A stretch of DNA of 64,000 nt from assembly GCF_030816235.1 (NCBI RefSeq), contig NZ_JAUSXT010000001.1:3286001-3350000 (forward strand). The letters run 5' to 3'. This document shows, piece by piece, positions 23,701 through 31,776 of the stretch. Within the stretch, counting starts at the first letter, position 1; every line of letters begins with the position of its first letter. The position numbers were made by a program, and so were the translations under genes. The stretch is from Microbacterium sp. W4I4 (lineage in GTDB: Bacteria > Actinomycetota > Actinomycetes > Actinomycetales > Microbacteriaceae). The notes under the pieces are model-generated. The model ran no database searches, had not been told where the DNA came from, and worked only from the letters and a program-made list of their open reading frames with translations.

Positions 23701-25480
23701 CGAGCTCGCCGACGCGCGCGCCGGTCGTCTCACCGGCGACGAACACGCCGAACAACCCGCGGTCGGGGATGGTCCCGCCGCTGGTGACCGCGATGCGCTG
23801 CGCGCCGGGCCGGCCGGTGAGGGTGCCGGCATCCCGATCCCACACGACGCGCGGGCGCAGCTCGGCGAACTCGTCGGACGGGTACTTGCCGGCCAGCAGA
23901 TCCAGCGTCGCCTCGTACGCCGACCGCGGCAGCGTCTGGAACGGGGCGCTGCGCCGCACCGTCTCGTACCACTCCTCGACCGAGATCGGCTCGAGCGCGC
24001 AGGCGGCGACGGTCTGCTGGGCGAGGATGTCGAGCGGATTCCGCGGCACGCTGATCGCCTCGATCTGCCCCTTCAGCATCCGCTCGGCGACGATCGCGGT
24101 GTGCAGCACGTCGCCGCGCTGCTTGGGGAACATCGAGGCGCGGCTGATCTCGCCGACCTGGTGCCCCGCGCGGCCGATGCGCTGCAGACCGGATGCCGCG
24201 GACGGCGGTGCCTCCACCTGGATGACGAGGTCGACGGCACCCATGTCGATGCCGAGCTCCAGGCTGCTGGTCGCCACCACGCAGCGCAGGATGCCGGACT
24301 TCAGCTCTTCTTCGACGATCGCGCGCTGCTCCTTGGAGACCGAGCCGTGGTGCGCCTTCGCGAGCACCGGGTCTGCTCCGGCGGTGGAGCCTGCCTGCGC
24401 CGCCCCGACGGCCCCTCCAGACGGCGCATTCGCGCCGCCTGGAGCCTCTGCCGCGGGGGCCCGCGCGGCGGGCGGTCCTGCCGATTCAGGGAGCGCCACC
24501 CCGATCCGCTCCGAATAGATCTCGTTGAGTCGGCCGGTGAGCCGCTCCGCCAGTCGACGGGAGTTCGCGAACACGATCGTCGAGCGGTTCTCGAGCACCT
24601 TGTCGACGATCGCCTCTTCGACGTGAGGCCAGACCGAGCCGGTCACTTCCGTGTACTCGGCAGGCTCATCCGGGTCGGCCGCCGCAGCGCCCGGCGGCGG
24701 GGGAGGGTTGCGCATGTCGTCGATGGGCACGACCACGCCGAGCTCGAACGTCTTCACCGCTCGCGGCGCCACGATGTCGACCGGCGCCGAGCCGCCGAGG
24801 AATCGGGCGACCTCGTCGATCGGGCGCACGGTCGCAGACAGGCCGATGCGCTGCGCGGGGTACTCGGCCCCACGCGCCGTCCGCAGTGCATCCAGCCGCT
24901 CCAGACTGACGGCGAGGTGCGCGCCGCGCTTGGTCGCCGCGACCGCATGCACCTCGTCGATGATCACCGTGTGCACGTCGCGCAGCGTCTCGCCGGCGCG
25001 GCTGGTGAGCATGAGGTACAGCGATTCGGGCGTGGTGATGAGGATGTCCGGAGGCGCGCTCACGAGCTTGCGTCGGTCGCTGGCTGTGGTGTCACCGGAG
25101 CGCACCCCGACGGTCACGGACGGCACGGGCAGCCCCAGCCTGCGGGCCGACTGACCGATGCCGATCAGGGGCGAGCGCAGGTTGCGCTCGACGTCGACGC
25201 CCAGCGCCTTCAGCGGCGAGATGTAGAGCACGCGGGTGCCGGCTTCTGCTCCCCTGGGTTCCTGAGCCTGTCGAAGGGCCGCCTTCTCGCGGAACGTCCG
25301 GTCGATCGCCCACAGGAACGCGGAGAGCGTCTTGCCCGACCCGGTCGGCGCGACGACGAGGGCGTTGCGGCCTGCCGAGATCGCCTCCCAGGCTCCCGCC
25401 TGGGCGGGAGTGGGCGCGTCGAATGCCCCGCGGAACCAGTCCTGGGTCGCGGGAGTGAAGCGCTCGAGCACATCCGGCAC
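20777..25480 (-). CDS. Lhr family ATP-dependent helicase
   Basis: 1567 residues. Superfamily 2 helicase core: Walker A APTGSGKT at 44-51, DEVH box (VIIDEVHAV), LSATVRP, then the C-terminal helicase lobe (TSSLELGIDMG, QRIGRAGHQVG), a winged helix and the long Lhr-CTD with its extra domains. Lhr acts in DNA repair. Start taken at GTG 25480; a GTG at 25471 has better-spaced GGAGAGG. Two short repeat-derived inserts are in frame: ALRQAQEP (25261-25278) and VVERAQRDE (near 22500). A Pro/Ala/Gly-rich linker is also unusual (about residues 345-380). Confidence 0.9.
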   Translation of the reverse strand: MPDVLERFTPATQDWFRGAFDAPTPAQAGAWEAISAGRNALVVAPTGSGKTLSAFLWAIDRTFREKAALRQAQEPRGAEAGTRVLYISPLKALGVDVERNLRSPLIGIGQSARRLGLPVPSVTVGVRSGDTTASDRRKLVSAPPDILITTPESLYLMLTSRAGETLRDVHTVIIDEVHAVAATKRGAHLAVSLERLDALRTARGAEYPAQRIGLSATVRPIDEVARFLGGSAPVDIVAPRAVKTFELGVVVPIDDMRNPPPPPGAAAADPDEPAEYTEVTGSVWPHVEEAIVDKVLENRSTIVFANSRRLAERLTGRLNEIYSERIGVALPESAGPPAARAPAAEAPGGANAPSGGAVGAAQAGSTAGADPVLAKAHHGSVSKEQRAIVEEELKSGILRCVVATSSLELGIDMGAVDLVIQVEAPPSAASGLQRIGRAGHQVGEISRASMFPKQRGDVLHTAIVAERMLKGQIEAISVPRNPLDILAQQTVAACALEPISVEEWYETVRRSAPFQTLPRSAYEATLDLLAGKYPSDEFAELRPRVVWDRDAGTLTGRPGAQRIAVTSGGTIPDRGLFGVFVAGETTGARVGELDEEMVYESRVGDVFTLGTTSWRIAEITHDRVNVIPAYGQPGKVPFWHGDGLGRPFELGEALGRFSREVSTATPAKAQQRLIDAGLDERARDNLIGYLTEQREATGTLPTDRTLTVERGHDEVGDWRVILHSPYGMKVHAPWALAVNARVRERLGVEGSAVASDDGIIVRIPDADAEPPGADLFVFDADELEQIVTSEVGGSALFASRFRESAARALLMPRMNPNKRTPLWQQRQRSAQLLEVARRHPTFPVILETLREVLQDVYDLPSLRRLITDVSERRIRLIETEPAQPSPYARDLLFGYVGAFMYEGDSPLAERRAAALSVDPALLGELLGTVEMRELLDPDVIAQFEHEVQRLDIQRRARGLEGVADLLRMLGPMDAAEVAERLEPSPVVERAQRDETPPAASATPEHAATLLTELVTARRAIPVTIAGHARFAVIEDAGRLRDALGAALPTGIPVAFLNPVADPLGDLVSRHARTHGPFTTEAVATRFGIGAAVARHTLQRLESAGRLTSGYFLPAADADPSGSKEWCDAEVLRRLRMRSLAAIRGSVEPVSPQAFARFLPDWQHLTRPLEGVDGVLSVIEQFAGVPIPASAWESLVLPGRVRDYAPALLDELTAAGEVVWAGHGALPGRDGWVSLHPTDLAPFTLPIPEEAPAPGSLEERILDSLRLSGASFAGALKAMTDAENEQSVLDALWTLTWQGHITNDTFSPVRALLAGGSQAHKTTRRAPRTRTYRGISLARTAARPSSTGLGGRWAVLPEADPDAARRATVTAGLLLDRYGVVTRGSVQAEGVPGGFAQAYRVLAGFEEAGHARRGYVIERLGAAQFAASTTVDRLRTFAGLTDPPPRHAITLAATDPANPYGAALAWPGLEGVSHRPGRKAGGLVVLVDGALVLYLERGGRTVLAFDDDPATLRAATSDLAATSRARRLETLTVEKINGAGVYGTPFALALQEAGFVPTPRGYALRKAS
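25261..25278 (-). repeat. dispersed repeat, copy 3
   Basis: Minus strand CCCTTCGACAGGCTCAGG inside lhr, read as LRQAQE, a third reading frame of the same element. Confidence 0.7.
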
Positions 25481-25527
25481 CTCTCCATCATGCGGCAGGC
25501 CGCCGACACCGAGGCCATTCGTGCGGG

Positions 25528-25842
25528 TCACTCGGGTAGAGCTGCGAGCAAAGCGTCGTGATCGCGGCCACCGTAGTAGACGCCATGGACCTGGATGGAT
25601 GTGGGAGCTATCGCGAAGGCGATGATGACTCGACGGCGGAAACCGACTGTGCGCAACGTTGGGCGTATGTCTTCGCGGCTGATTCCGATGTATGGGTGGC
25701 GGGCCAAGCCGTCGCAGAAGTCGAGAATGTCCGTGACGAAAGCTTCCGCCCGGTCCGGGAATCCAGACTGCTCGGCTATCCACCCATACAGCTCGGTCAG
25801 TTGCTGTCGGGCCTCGGGTGAGTAGAGGACCTCGTAGCTCAC
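25528..25842 (-). CDS. RelE/ParE family toxin
   Basis: 104 residues with the ParE fold pattern: YSPEARQQLTELYGWIAEQSG at the start, a central FCDGLARHPYIG segment and RRVIIAFAIAPTSIQVHGVYYGGRD near the end. ParE toxins poison gyrase and RelE relatives cleave mRNA; the sequence favours ParE. Its start overlaps the antitoxin stop by 4 bases (ATGA). Confidence 0.85.
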   Translation of the reverse strand: MSYEVLYSPEARQQLTELYGWIAEQSGFPDRAEAFVTDILDFCDGLARHPYIGISREDIRPTLRTVGFRRRVIIAFAIAPTSIQVHGVYYGGRDHDALLAALPE

Positions 25843-26123
25843 GAGTCGGTGATGGCCGTTCGTGACCGATGCGCTTCCGAAAGATGGGCACGCATCTCAG
25901 CGGCGCTGACTGCTCGTGACGGATCAGCCTGAAGTGCGTCGTACGAGACTGCGACTTCGTCCTGCAGCCACATGTCGACAGCTGCTTCGCGGGCGAAAAG
26001 TGCACGTAACCCGTCACGTACGACTTCGCTTTCGCTTGCGTACTCGCCGGACGCCACGCGTTCCCGTAGCGCCGCCGCCATTTCTTTCGGGAGGGTGATG
26101 CTGAGCTGTTTGGTGGTGCGCAT
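25839..26123 (-). CDS. ParD-like ribbon-helix-helix antitoxin
   Basis: 94 residues. The N-terminal RHH domain is KQLSITLPKEMAAALRERV then YASESEVVRDGLRAL; the C-terminal tail that should wrap the toxin is at about 50-94. It neutralises the ParE partner and represses the operon through the palindrome at 26139-26157. The start ATG at 26123 matches family length; the longer frame upstream runs through the operator. Confidence 0.85.
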   Translation of the reverse strand: MRTTKQLSITLPKEMAAALRERVASGEYASESEVVRDGLRALFAREAAVDMWLQDEVAVSYDALQADPSRAVSAAEMRAHLSEAHRSRTAITDS

Positions 26124-26138
26124 GCAGAACCTCGATTC

Positions 26139-26157
26139 AGTAGGATTCAATCCTACT
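26139..26157. promoter_or_regulatory. antitoxin operator palindrome
   Basis: AGTAGGATT-c-AATCCTACT, perfect 9-base arms, 16 bases before the antitoxin ATG. Expected site of ParD autoregulation. Confidence 0.7.
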
Positions 26158-26184
26158 CGGCGGGCCGACATCCGGTGCTCGCGA

Positions 26185-26190
26185 TAGCGT
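26185..26190 (+). promoter_or_regulatory. -10 box of the nucleotidyltransferase-like gene (leaderless)
   Basis: TAGCGT ends 6 bases before the ATG at 26197. Confidence 0.5.
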
Positions 26191-26196
26191 GACGGG

Positions 26197-26811
26197 ATGG
26201 ATGATGCCGAATTCAGTCGTCTCTACGGCGAATGGAGGCCGCGAACCCCGGCCGACGTCCGTGACTTCTTCGACGGCTACCCCGGCATCTGGTGGATCGC
26301 CGGCGGCTGGTCCCTGCAGGCGTTCACCGGCGTCGAGCGACACCACGAGGACATCGATCCAGGCATCCTGCTTGCACAACTGCCGTTGATGCGCGCGCAC
26401 GCGCGGGGACGCCTGGACCTCTGGGCGGCGTTCTCGGGCGCGTTGAAGCCGGTGGCATCCGACGATCCCGCCGATCTGCCGGACGGTTGCAACCAGCTCT
26501 GGTCCCGGCCCAGTGCCGCCGACCCGTGGGAGTACGACATCCTGCTCGGCCCCGGCGACCCGGACGAGTGGCGGTACCGACGGGACCCCAGCATCCGGAT
26601 GCCGATGGCCGAGGCGCTCTGGGAGCGCGACGGCATCCGCTACCTGCAGCCAGAGATCCAGCTGCTCTACAAGGCGCGCGGCCTGCGCGAGAAAGACCGG
26701 GCAGACTTCGCCGCGACACTGCCGTTCCTCGACGGACGCCGCCGGTCGTGGCTTACGGATGCCCTGGAGCGGACCATCCCCGTGCATCCATGGACACCGT
26801 CTCTGCGCTGA
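26197..26811 (+). CDS. nucleotidyltransferase-like protein (aminoglycoside adenylyltransferase fold)
   Basis: 204 residues. The segment IAGGWSLQAFTGVERHHEDIDPGIL matches the GGWxL...G...H.DID active-site strand of aminoglycoside 2''-adenylyltransferase-like proteins, with Asp residues in HEDID as probable metal ligands. The C-terminus has YLQPEIQLLYKARGLREKDRADF, also typical of this group. Many members are not resistance enzymes, so the substrate is open. Confidence 0.7.
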   Translation: MDDAEFSRLYGEWRPRTPADVRDFFDGYPGIWWIAGGWSLQAFTGVERHHEDIDPGILLAQLPLMRAHARGRLDLWAAFSGALKPVASDDPADLPDGCNQLWSRPSAADPWEYDILLGPGDPDEWRYRRDPSIRMPMAEALWERDGIRYLQPEIQLLYKARGLREKDRADFAATLPFLDGRRRSWLTDALERTIPVHPWTPSLR

Positions 26812-26849
26812 CTATTGCCGATGTCGGCGCCGATGGCCAGGCTGTACCC

Positions 26850-27260
26850 ATGGCTGAGCACACGACGAACTACCAGAACACCTTCATCGAGGTGTCGGAG
26901 GACTGCCCGATCGATCACGGTGCCGAGCCGCCGATCGCCGAGAACGCGTCGATCGCCGCGCTGCACTATCGGCTGATCTCCGAGCGGCCCTACGAGCTCA
27001 CCTCCGACGACGTGCTCTTCGAGACCTACGCCCTGCGCAAGGGCATCGACACGGACGACGCCCAGGCGAGGGCCGAGTTCTTCTCGAAGGGTCAGGCCTG
27101 CCTGCGCTCCTCGCCGCTCGGCAAGCGCTACGGCTGGGGCACGCACCACGATGCGCAGGGTCGGGTCGGGCTGGTGCCGCGCGACTCGAACGAGTACGCG
27201 GCACTCGCCGCAGACCCCTCGGTCACCCACACGAGGGCGATGCGCTCCTCGCGCGCCTGA
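26850..27260 (+). CDS. DUF6157-like protein
   Basis: 136 residues, no membrane segment. The opening MAEHTTNYQNTFIEVSEDCP and a middle RPYELTSDDVLFETYA resemble the DUF6157 family, small soluble proteins of unknown role. It follows the nucleotidyltransferase-like gene after 38 bases and ends 14 bases before the convergent PspC gene. Confidence 0.65.
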   Translation: MAEHTTNYQNTFIEVSEDCPIDHGAEPPIAENASIAALHYRLISERPYELTSDDVLFETYALRKGIDTDDAQARAEFFSKGQACLRSSPLGKRYGWGTHHDAQGRVGLVPRDSNEYAALAADPSVTHTRAMRSSRA

Positions 27261-27274
27261 GAGGTCAGCGCCGT

Positions 27275-27457
27275 TCAGTACTCGTTCGGAATGATGATCC
27301 ACAGCAGGATGTAGGCCCAGAGCGACAAGCCCGCGAACAGCACGGCGAGTACCGTGACGACCCGGACGGTCGTGGGGCTGATGTCGAATCGCCGCGCGAC
27401 GGCTGCGCAGACTCCGGCGATGACACGGTCCTGGTGGGAGCGAACGAGAGGGTTCAT
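27275..27457 (-). CDS. small PspC domain protein
   Basis: 60 residues: one PspC domain (RVIAGVCAAVARRFDISPTTVRVV) and a membrane helix ending in LLWIIIPNEY. The start ATG at 27457 follows GGCTGGAGGC. Small PspC proteins act at the inner face of the membrane in stress responses. It is last in the minus-strand run and separated by 14 bases from the gene before it. Confidence 0.8.
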   Translation of the reverse strand: MNPLVRSHQDRVIAGVCAAVARRFDISPTTVRVVTVLAVLFAGLSLWAYILLWIIIPNEY

Positions 27458-27471
27458 GCCTCCAGCCTGCC

Positions 27472-28650
27472 TCACCACGGCATCCCGAACCAGCCGTGCT
27501 TCGCGATCACGACCTCTCGCATCGATCCCTCGGGTGAGACCAGCAGCACGACCGAGGTCACCGGAACCGAAAGGCTCGGCAGCACGCCGGGCAGGTAGCG
27601 ATCGACGATCAGCACGGAGCCTCCATCGGGACCTCGCCGCGCGTGGGTCGTCCCGCCTTCAGCGGGGTTCGTGCCGAGCAGCGCCCCGTCCACCGCGTCG
27701 ACTACACTGATCGCCCTGGCATCGTCGCGCGCGCTCGCATCGTGCTCGATGACGGCGTAGCCGGAGTCGGTGCCCAGTGCAACCGCCCGCGATTCACCCT
27801 CGGGGAACACGTCATCCGCCCACGCCGCATCGGGGCACGCGCCGGCGAGCGGTTCATTGTGGGTCGATTCGGCGACGAACCCCGGCGCGACGAACGCCTC
27901 CGTGCCCACAGTGGACGGCGAACCATCCGCACCCGGCCTGCTCAGTCGTTCGCCGGGGGTACCGGGTGCCGACCCGGCGGGCACTCCGAATCCGAGCTCG
28001 CCGGCATCGGTGTGCGTCCGCTCGCTGAGGACGGGATCCGGCACCGCGGAGAAGTACGCGTGTCCCATCCTGTCCAGAACGCACTCCCACGTGCTCCGCG
28101 TCCGGTCATCCACCACGACTGCAGTCAGGGAGTCGATCGCGATCGCCCGCACGCGCCCGTCGTCCGGTCGGAGCATGATCGCTCGTCGGGAGTCGCTGTA
28201 GAAGATCTCGGACTGGAAGACGTCGAGATCCTCAAGCCCATCGATGTCGCCCGAGCGCGCGATGACCGATCCATCCTCGAGATCGACCACGGTCAGCTCG
28301 AAGCTGTCGAGCAGGTAAGCGTAATCACGGCCGGCTGCCAGTGTGGTCGCCTCCATGGACCCATTGCCCAGGCTGCGATCCCAGACGCTCGCCCCGGTGT
28401 CGACGTCGATCGCCGCGACCCGTGTATCGAGCGCCCCAGGCAGGAAGAAGGGGAGCCCGGAATAGCCGGAATCCACGTATGCGAAGATCACGACGTCGCG
28501 GCCGTCGACCTGCGCGAAGGCGAGTCCGGGGCCGACGCGCGCCGCGGTGTTGATCAGCGGTCCGGGTACGACGGCGAACACCGCCACGAACGCGACGACG
28601 GCCAGCGAGGCCAGCGCCGTCAGCAGCACCTTCAGGCCCTTCTTCACCAT
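27472..28650 (-). CDS. PA2928-like protein, copy 2
   Basis: 392 residues. One N-terminal membrane anchor (about 7-30) and an extracytoplasmic domain with blade-like repeats (RVAAIDVDTGASVWDRSLG; LTVVDLEDGSVIA) as in PQQ-like beta-propellers. The start overlaps the upstream paralogue's stop by 7 bases (ATGGTGA). The pair looks like a tandem duplication of PA2928-type surface proteins of unknown role. Confidence 0.7.
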   Translation of the reverse strand: MVKKGLKVLLTALASLAVVAFVAVFAVVPGPLINTAARVGPGLAFAQVDGRDVVIFAYVDSGYSGLPFFLPGALDTRVAAIDVDTGASVWDRSLGNGSMEATTLAAGRDYAYLLDSFELTVVDLEDGSVIARSGDIDGLEDLDVFQSEIFYSDSRRAIMLRPDDGRVRAIAIDSLTAVVVDDRTRSTWECVLDRMGHAYFSAVPDPVLSERTHTDAGELGFGVPAGSAPGTPGERLSRPGADGSPSTVGTEAFVAPGFVAESTHNEPLAGACPDAAWADDVFPEGESRAVALGTDSGYAVIEHDASARDDARAISVVDAVDGALLGTNPAEGGTTHARRGPDGGSVLIVDRYLPGVLPSLSVPVTSVVLLVSPEGSMREVVIAKHGWFGMPW

Positions 28651-29678
28651 CCGAGGAACCCCCGCTCTCCGATCACGGAGGAGCGGATGCCGTCGGCCGT
28701 CGCCACCACGAGAAGACCGCGGTCGGAGTCGTCGTCGGTGAGGATCACGACGTGGCCGCGACCGTCGTCGACGACCGATACCGCCGCATCATCCGCCTCG
28801 ACCGTGCCGATCAGGCGTCCGCTCGCGAGCTCGCCCATCTGGAAGACATAGCTCGCATCCGATGACTCCGGCTCATAGGTCTGCGACACTGCGAACCCGT
28901 ACTGCGAGCCGGCGGCATAGCCCGAGGCGGCATCCAGCAGCACATCGCTGTCCCAGCCCTCGGACGCCCAGTCGGCATACACGGTCTTGTCGTCCGGCAG
29001 CGGTGCGCTGTAGCTCAGCAGCTCCCAGCTGTCGGGGTAGTAGACGTCACCCGAAGTGTGCTCCTCCGTGTTCAGCACATCGCGCCACCGGGCGTTGACG
29101 GCGCTCGACGCGGGCGCCGCGTCCAGAGAATCCAACGGGATGCTCAGGACGGTGCCGTGCTGATCGAGCAGCACGATCTCCTTCGCCTCGGCATCCCAGG
29201 CGTATGCATCGAGCGAAGCGATGTAGTCGTCGTCCAGGCCCCGGATCTCGGCATCCTCGGCGACGATCTCACCGGATGCGGCATCCAGCACGGTGAGTCC
29301 GTCGTCCGAGCGCACATAGGCATACTCGGAACCCACCGCGAGAGCTTCGGCATTCGGCGACGGATACGCGTTCGACAGCATCGTGTCCCAGATGCGCTCG
29401 CCGGTGTCGAGATCGAATGCTTCTGCCTGCACGCTGTGTCCCATCGACTCGACCCGGAAGAGATCGAGGTGCGGGAACGTGTCGGTCTCGTACACGACCA
29501 CCGCGATATCGCGTCCCTCGACCTCACCGACCGCGACGACACCGGAGACACGCGCGCGGATCGGCCCGGCGGTCGTCTCGATCAGGGTGAGAAAACCCCC
29601 GACGAGGAAGATCACCAGGATCGACCAGCCGATGAGCGGCTCCACCCAGGCGCGGCTCTTCTTCTCTGTCTCACGCAT
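28644..29678 (-). CDS. PA2928-like protein, copy 1
   Basis: 344 residues: short basic N-terminus, one membrane helix (about 12-33), then an extracytoplasmic propeller-like domain (VQAEAFDLDTGERIWDTML; LTVLDAASGEIVAEDAEI). It shares layout and several segments with the downstream paralogue. ATG at 29678 is preferred (AGAGGA 5 bases upstream); an ATG at 29684 overlaps the previous stop by 4 bases. Confidence 0.7.
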   Translation of the reverse strand: MRETEKKSRAWVEPLIGWSILVIFLVGGFLTLIETTAGPIRARVSGVVAVGEVEGRDIAVVVYETDTFPHLDLFRVESMGHSVQAEAFDLDTGERIWDTMLSNAYPSPNAEALAVGSEYAYVRSDDGLTVLDAASGEIVAEDAEIRGLDDDYIASLDAYAWDAEAKEIVLLDQHGTVLSIPLDSLDAAPASSAVNARWRDVLNTEEHTSGDVYYPDSWELLSYSAPLPDDKTVYADWASEGWDSDVLLDAASGYAAGSQYGFAVSQTYEPESSDASYVFQMGELASGRLIGTVEADDAAVSVVDDGRGHVVILTDDDSDRGLLVVATADGIRSSVIGERGFLGW

Positions 29679-29680
29679 GA

Positions 29681-30373
29681 TCATCCTCTGGTGTTCCAGC
29701 CGACCACCATGGAGCGTCGGCGTCCCGGATGTTCCGGGTCGTAGTGCAGGAGGAAGGTCTGCCTCTTCGTGACCGAGCGGATGCCGGCTGGCGCCGTCCG
29801 CGTGAACCACCGCTGCCTGCCCTCCCGATCGGTGAACGTCATCGTCGGACGGAAGAGGAACCGCTCATTGCGGTAGAGGGTGCGCACCTCGGTCACCGTC
29901 GCGGTGGCACTCGCCCCGGCGGACCGGATGCGGGAGTCGTGACGTGCACGCCGTGCGCGAGAGATCGCCAGCAGGTTCGGGGAGCCGTAGACGGCGACAC
30001 CGCCGATGAGCATCACGAGCGCCCAGAACACCAGGACGAACTCGGGGCCGCCGAGCACGGACGCGAGCAGAGCGCCGGTGCCAGCGCCGGTGAACCAGGC
30101 CCCCGGCAGGCGGGGGAGCGAGGAGGACTCCTCGACCTGGCGCCGCTGCGCCGTGTTGAGGTCCGCGAACAGCACCCCGATGCCGGCGAAGATGCTGATG
30201 TTGAAGGCGACCATCGACGGCGATGTCGCGGCAGGGTCGCCTTGCAGCATCCGGACCCAGAGCGCAGCCGCAGCGAACGCGATGCCGCCGACGACGCCCC
30301 ACAGGGCGGTGACGATGATGCGCGCGCCGCGGGCCGTTCCCCAGGGGCGGCGGCTCGGATCGTTCAGGCTCAT
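29681..30373 (-). CDS. DUF3592-like membrane protein
   Basis: 230 residues with four membrane helices in the first 135 residues and a soluble C-terminal beta domain (ATATVTEVRTLYRNERFLFRP; TFLLHYDPEHPGRRR) of the DUF3592 type. A strong AGGAGGT site precedes the ATG, so it may start a new unit 53 bases after the CHAT gene or continue its operon. It is coupled to the PA2928-like genes behind it. Confidence 0.7.
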   Translation of the reverse strand: MSLNDPSRRPWGTARGARIIVTALWGVVGGIAFAAAALWVRMLQGDPAATSPSMVAFNISIFAGIGVLFADLNTAQRRQVEESSSLPRLPGAWFTGAGTGALLASVLGGPEFVLVFWALVMLIGGVAVYGSPNLLAISRARRARHDSRIRSAGASATATVTEVRTLYRNERFLFRPTMTFTDREGRQRWFTRTAPAGIRSVTKRQTFLLHYDPEHPGRRRSMVVGWNTRG

Positions 30374-30426
30374 GTCGCACCTCCTGCCCCGAGACTAGGA
30401 AGGCGCAGGTGCTCCCGATCACAGCC

Positions 30427-31776
30427 TCAGACGAGCGGAGGCGGGGGAGCCCAGGCGGTCGCGAGGGTGCCCCAGATGATCGGGGAGTGGCGCGGATCAC
30501 CGGTCGCGGTCCATCGGCGACGCTGCTCGCGCTGCCATGCTCCCAGCACTGCGATCGGATCGACCGCTTCGTGTGCCGTGTTCACCGCGATGATCGCTTC
30601 GGCAAGCATGCCCTCGGCGCGTTCGGCCAGAGCAGGGACGAAACGGCGCAGCCCTGCCTCCGTCGGCAGCGTCCATCGGGTCGCGGTGACGTACTCCGCA
30701 CCGCGCGTCGTGAATGCGGCGACCAGTCCGGTCGGCTCGGCGAAGCGCAGGTCGCTTCCGGAATCGCAGGCGATCAGCGCCACCCGGTTCGGTGCGCGCA
30801 GAGGTGGCAGCTCGGGTGCGCCGATCGCGATGTCGGCCGCCGAGTACGGCCGGTGTCCGCCGATCGGCGGTGTGAGCCCGGGAGCATCCGCCCGATCGGA
30901 GAGGTGCATCCGCGAATCCAGCGCATAGGTCGATGCGGTCACGTGTCCCACGTACAGCAGCCGACCGGCATCCGTCACCGCGTCGGCCAGGGCCGAACGC
31001 CCGATGTCGCGACGCCGGAACGCCGCCTCTGCGGAGCCCGCGAGCGGGCGCACGCGATTTCCAAGGTCCGCGACCATCTCCGCCAGCGGCGACTCTGCGG
31101 CCACCGGGCCGAGCACGCTGCCCAGCGCGCTCGCCGCCGGAAATCCGGGAACCACCGGATCCAGCACGGCCGCGACCGTCGACTCCGGATGCCACGGCGA
31201 AACCACTCGCGCCGGGTCATTGCGCAGGGACGCGGGCAGCAGAACGGAGGCGTCGACCATGTCGATGCCGCGCTCGCCGCCGGAGGTGCTCATCAGCTCC
31301 CACGGCAGCTGGGCGGTGGAGGGCGAGAGCTGGATGCGCAGGTGCGGGCGACGCCCGGCGACCTCGAGGGCGTTCAGCTCCAGCGCCAGCCACTGCGGGA
31401 CGAGGGCGGACGTGAGTATCTCCGCCAGGTGCTGCTCGCGCTCCAGGTCGAGCATCGCCCCATCACTCAGCGCCCGACGGAGCGCCTGCTCTCCGCTCTC
31501 GCCGGCAAGGGGTGTGGGCAGAGCCTGTGCGAGGGCATCGAGAGCCGGAGCGACCAGCGACCGCTCGATCACGGTCATCCGCGGAGAATCGAGCTGATGG
31601 TCCCAGATCCAGTTGACGAAGAGATCATCGCCGTCGACGTACCGCAGGCGCGCGACCGGCTGGGCGCCGTCCGGAAGATCGGCGAGAACGATGTCGGGGT
31701 CGAACCGCGGTGCCGGCGCGAGCGGACCGAGATGCTTCATCTCGCGCCAGTTCTTCGGCGATCGCCACTTCACCAT
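30427..31776 (-). CDS. CHAT domain protein (caspase-like peptidase)
   Basis: 449 residues. The CHAT (caspase HetF-associated with TPRs) domain fills the C-terminal 290 residues: LSPSTAQLPWELM, then LLYVGHVTAS with His278 and NRVALIACDSGSDL with Cys337, the expected His/Cys dyad, ending PIIWGTLATAW. It is probably an active protease. Its ATG overlaps the TPR gene stop by 7 bases (ATGGTGA), so the two are translated together. The N-terminal 130 residues are not recognised. Confidence 0.82.
   Translation of the reverse strand: MVKWRSPKNWREMKHLGPLAPAPRFDPDIVLADLPDGAQPVARLRYVDGDDLFVNWIWDHQLDSPRMTVIERSLVAPALDALAQALPTPLAGESGEQALRRALSDGAMLDLEREQHLAEILTSALVPQWLALELNALEVAGRRPHLRIQLSPSTAQLPWELMSTSGGERGIDMVDASVLLPASLRNDPARVVSPWHPESTVAAVLDPVVPGFPAASALGSVLGPVAAESPLAEMVADLGNRVRPLAGSAEAAFRRRDIGRSALADAVTDAGRLLYVGHVTASTYALDSRMHLSDRADAPGLTPPIGGHRPYSAADIAIGAPELPPLRAPNRVALIACDSGSDLRFAEPTGLVAAFTTRGAEYVTATRWTLPTEAGLRRFVPALAERAEGMLAEAIIAVNTAHEAVDPIAVLGAWQREQRRRWTATGDPRHSPIIWGTLATAWAPPPPLV

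Noticed and set aside
20603..25561. Open frame of 1652 codons on the plus strand
   Set aside because: Antisense to lhr; composition is Arg/Gly/His-rich without motifs, as expected for the shadow of a GC-rich gene.
26197..26811. Aminoglycoside resistance gene
   Set aside because: The fold matches, but the family has many members that are not resistance enzymes and nothing in the context supports resistance.
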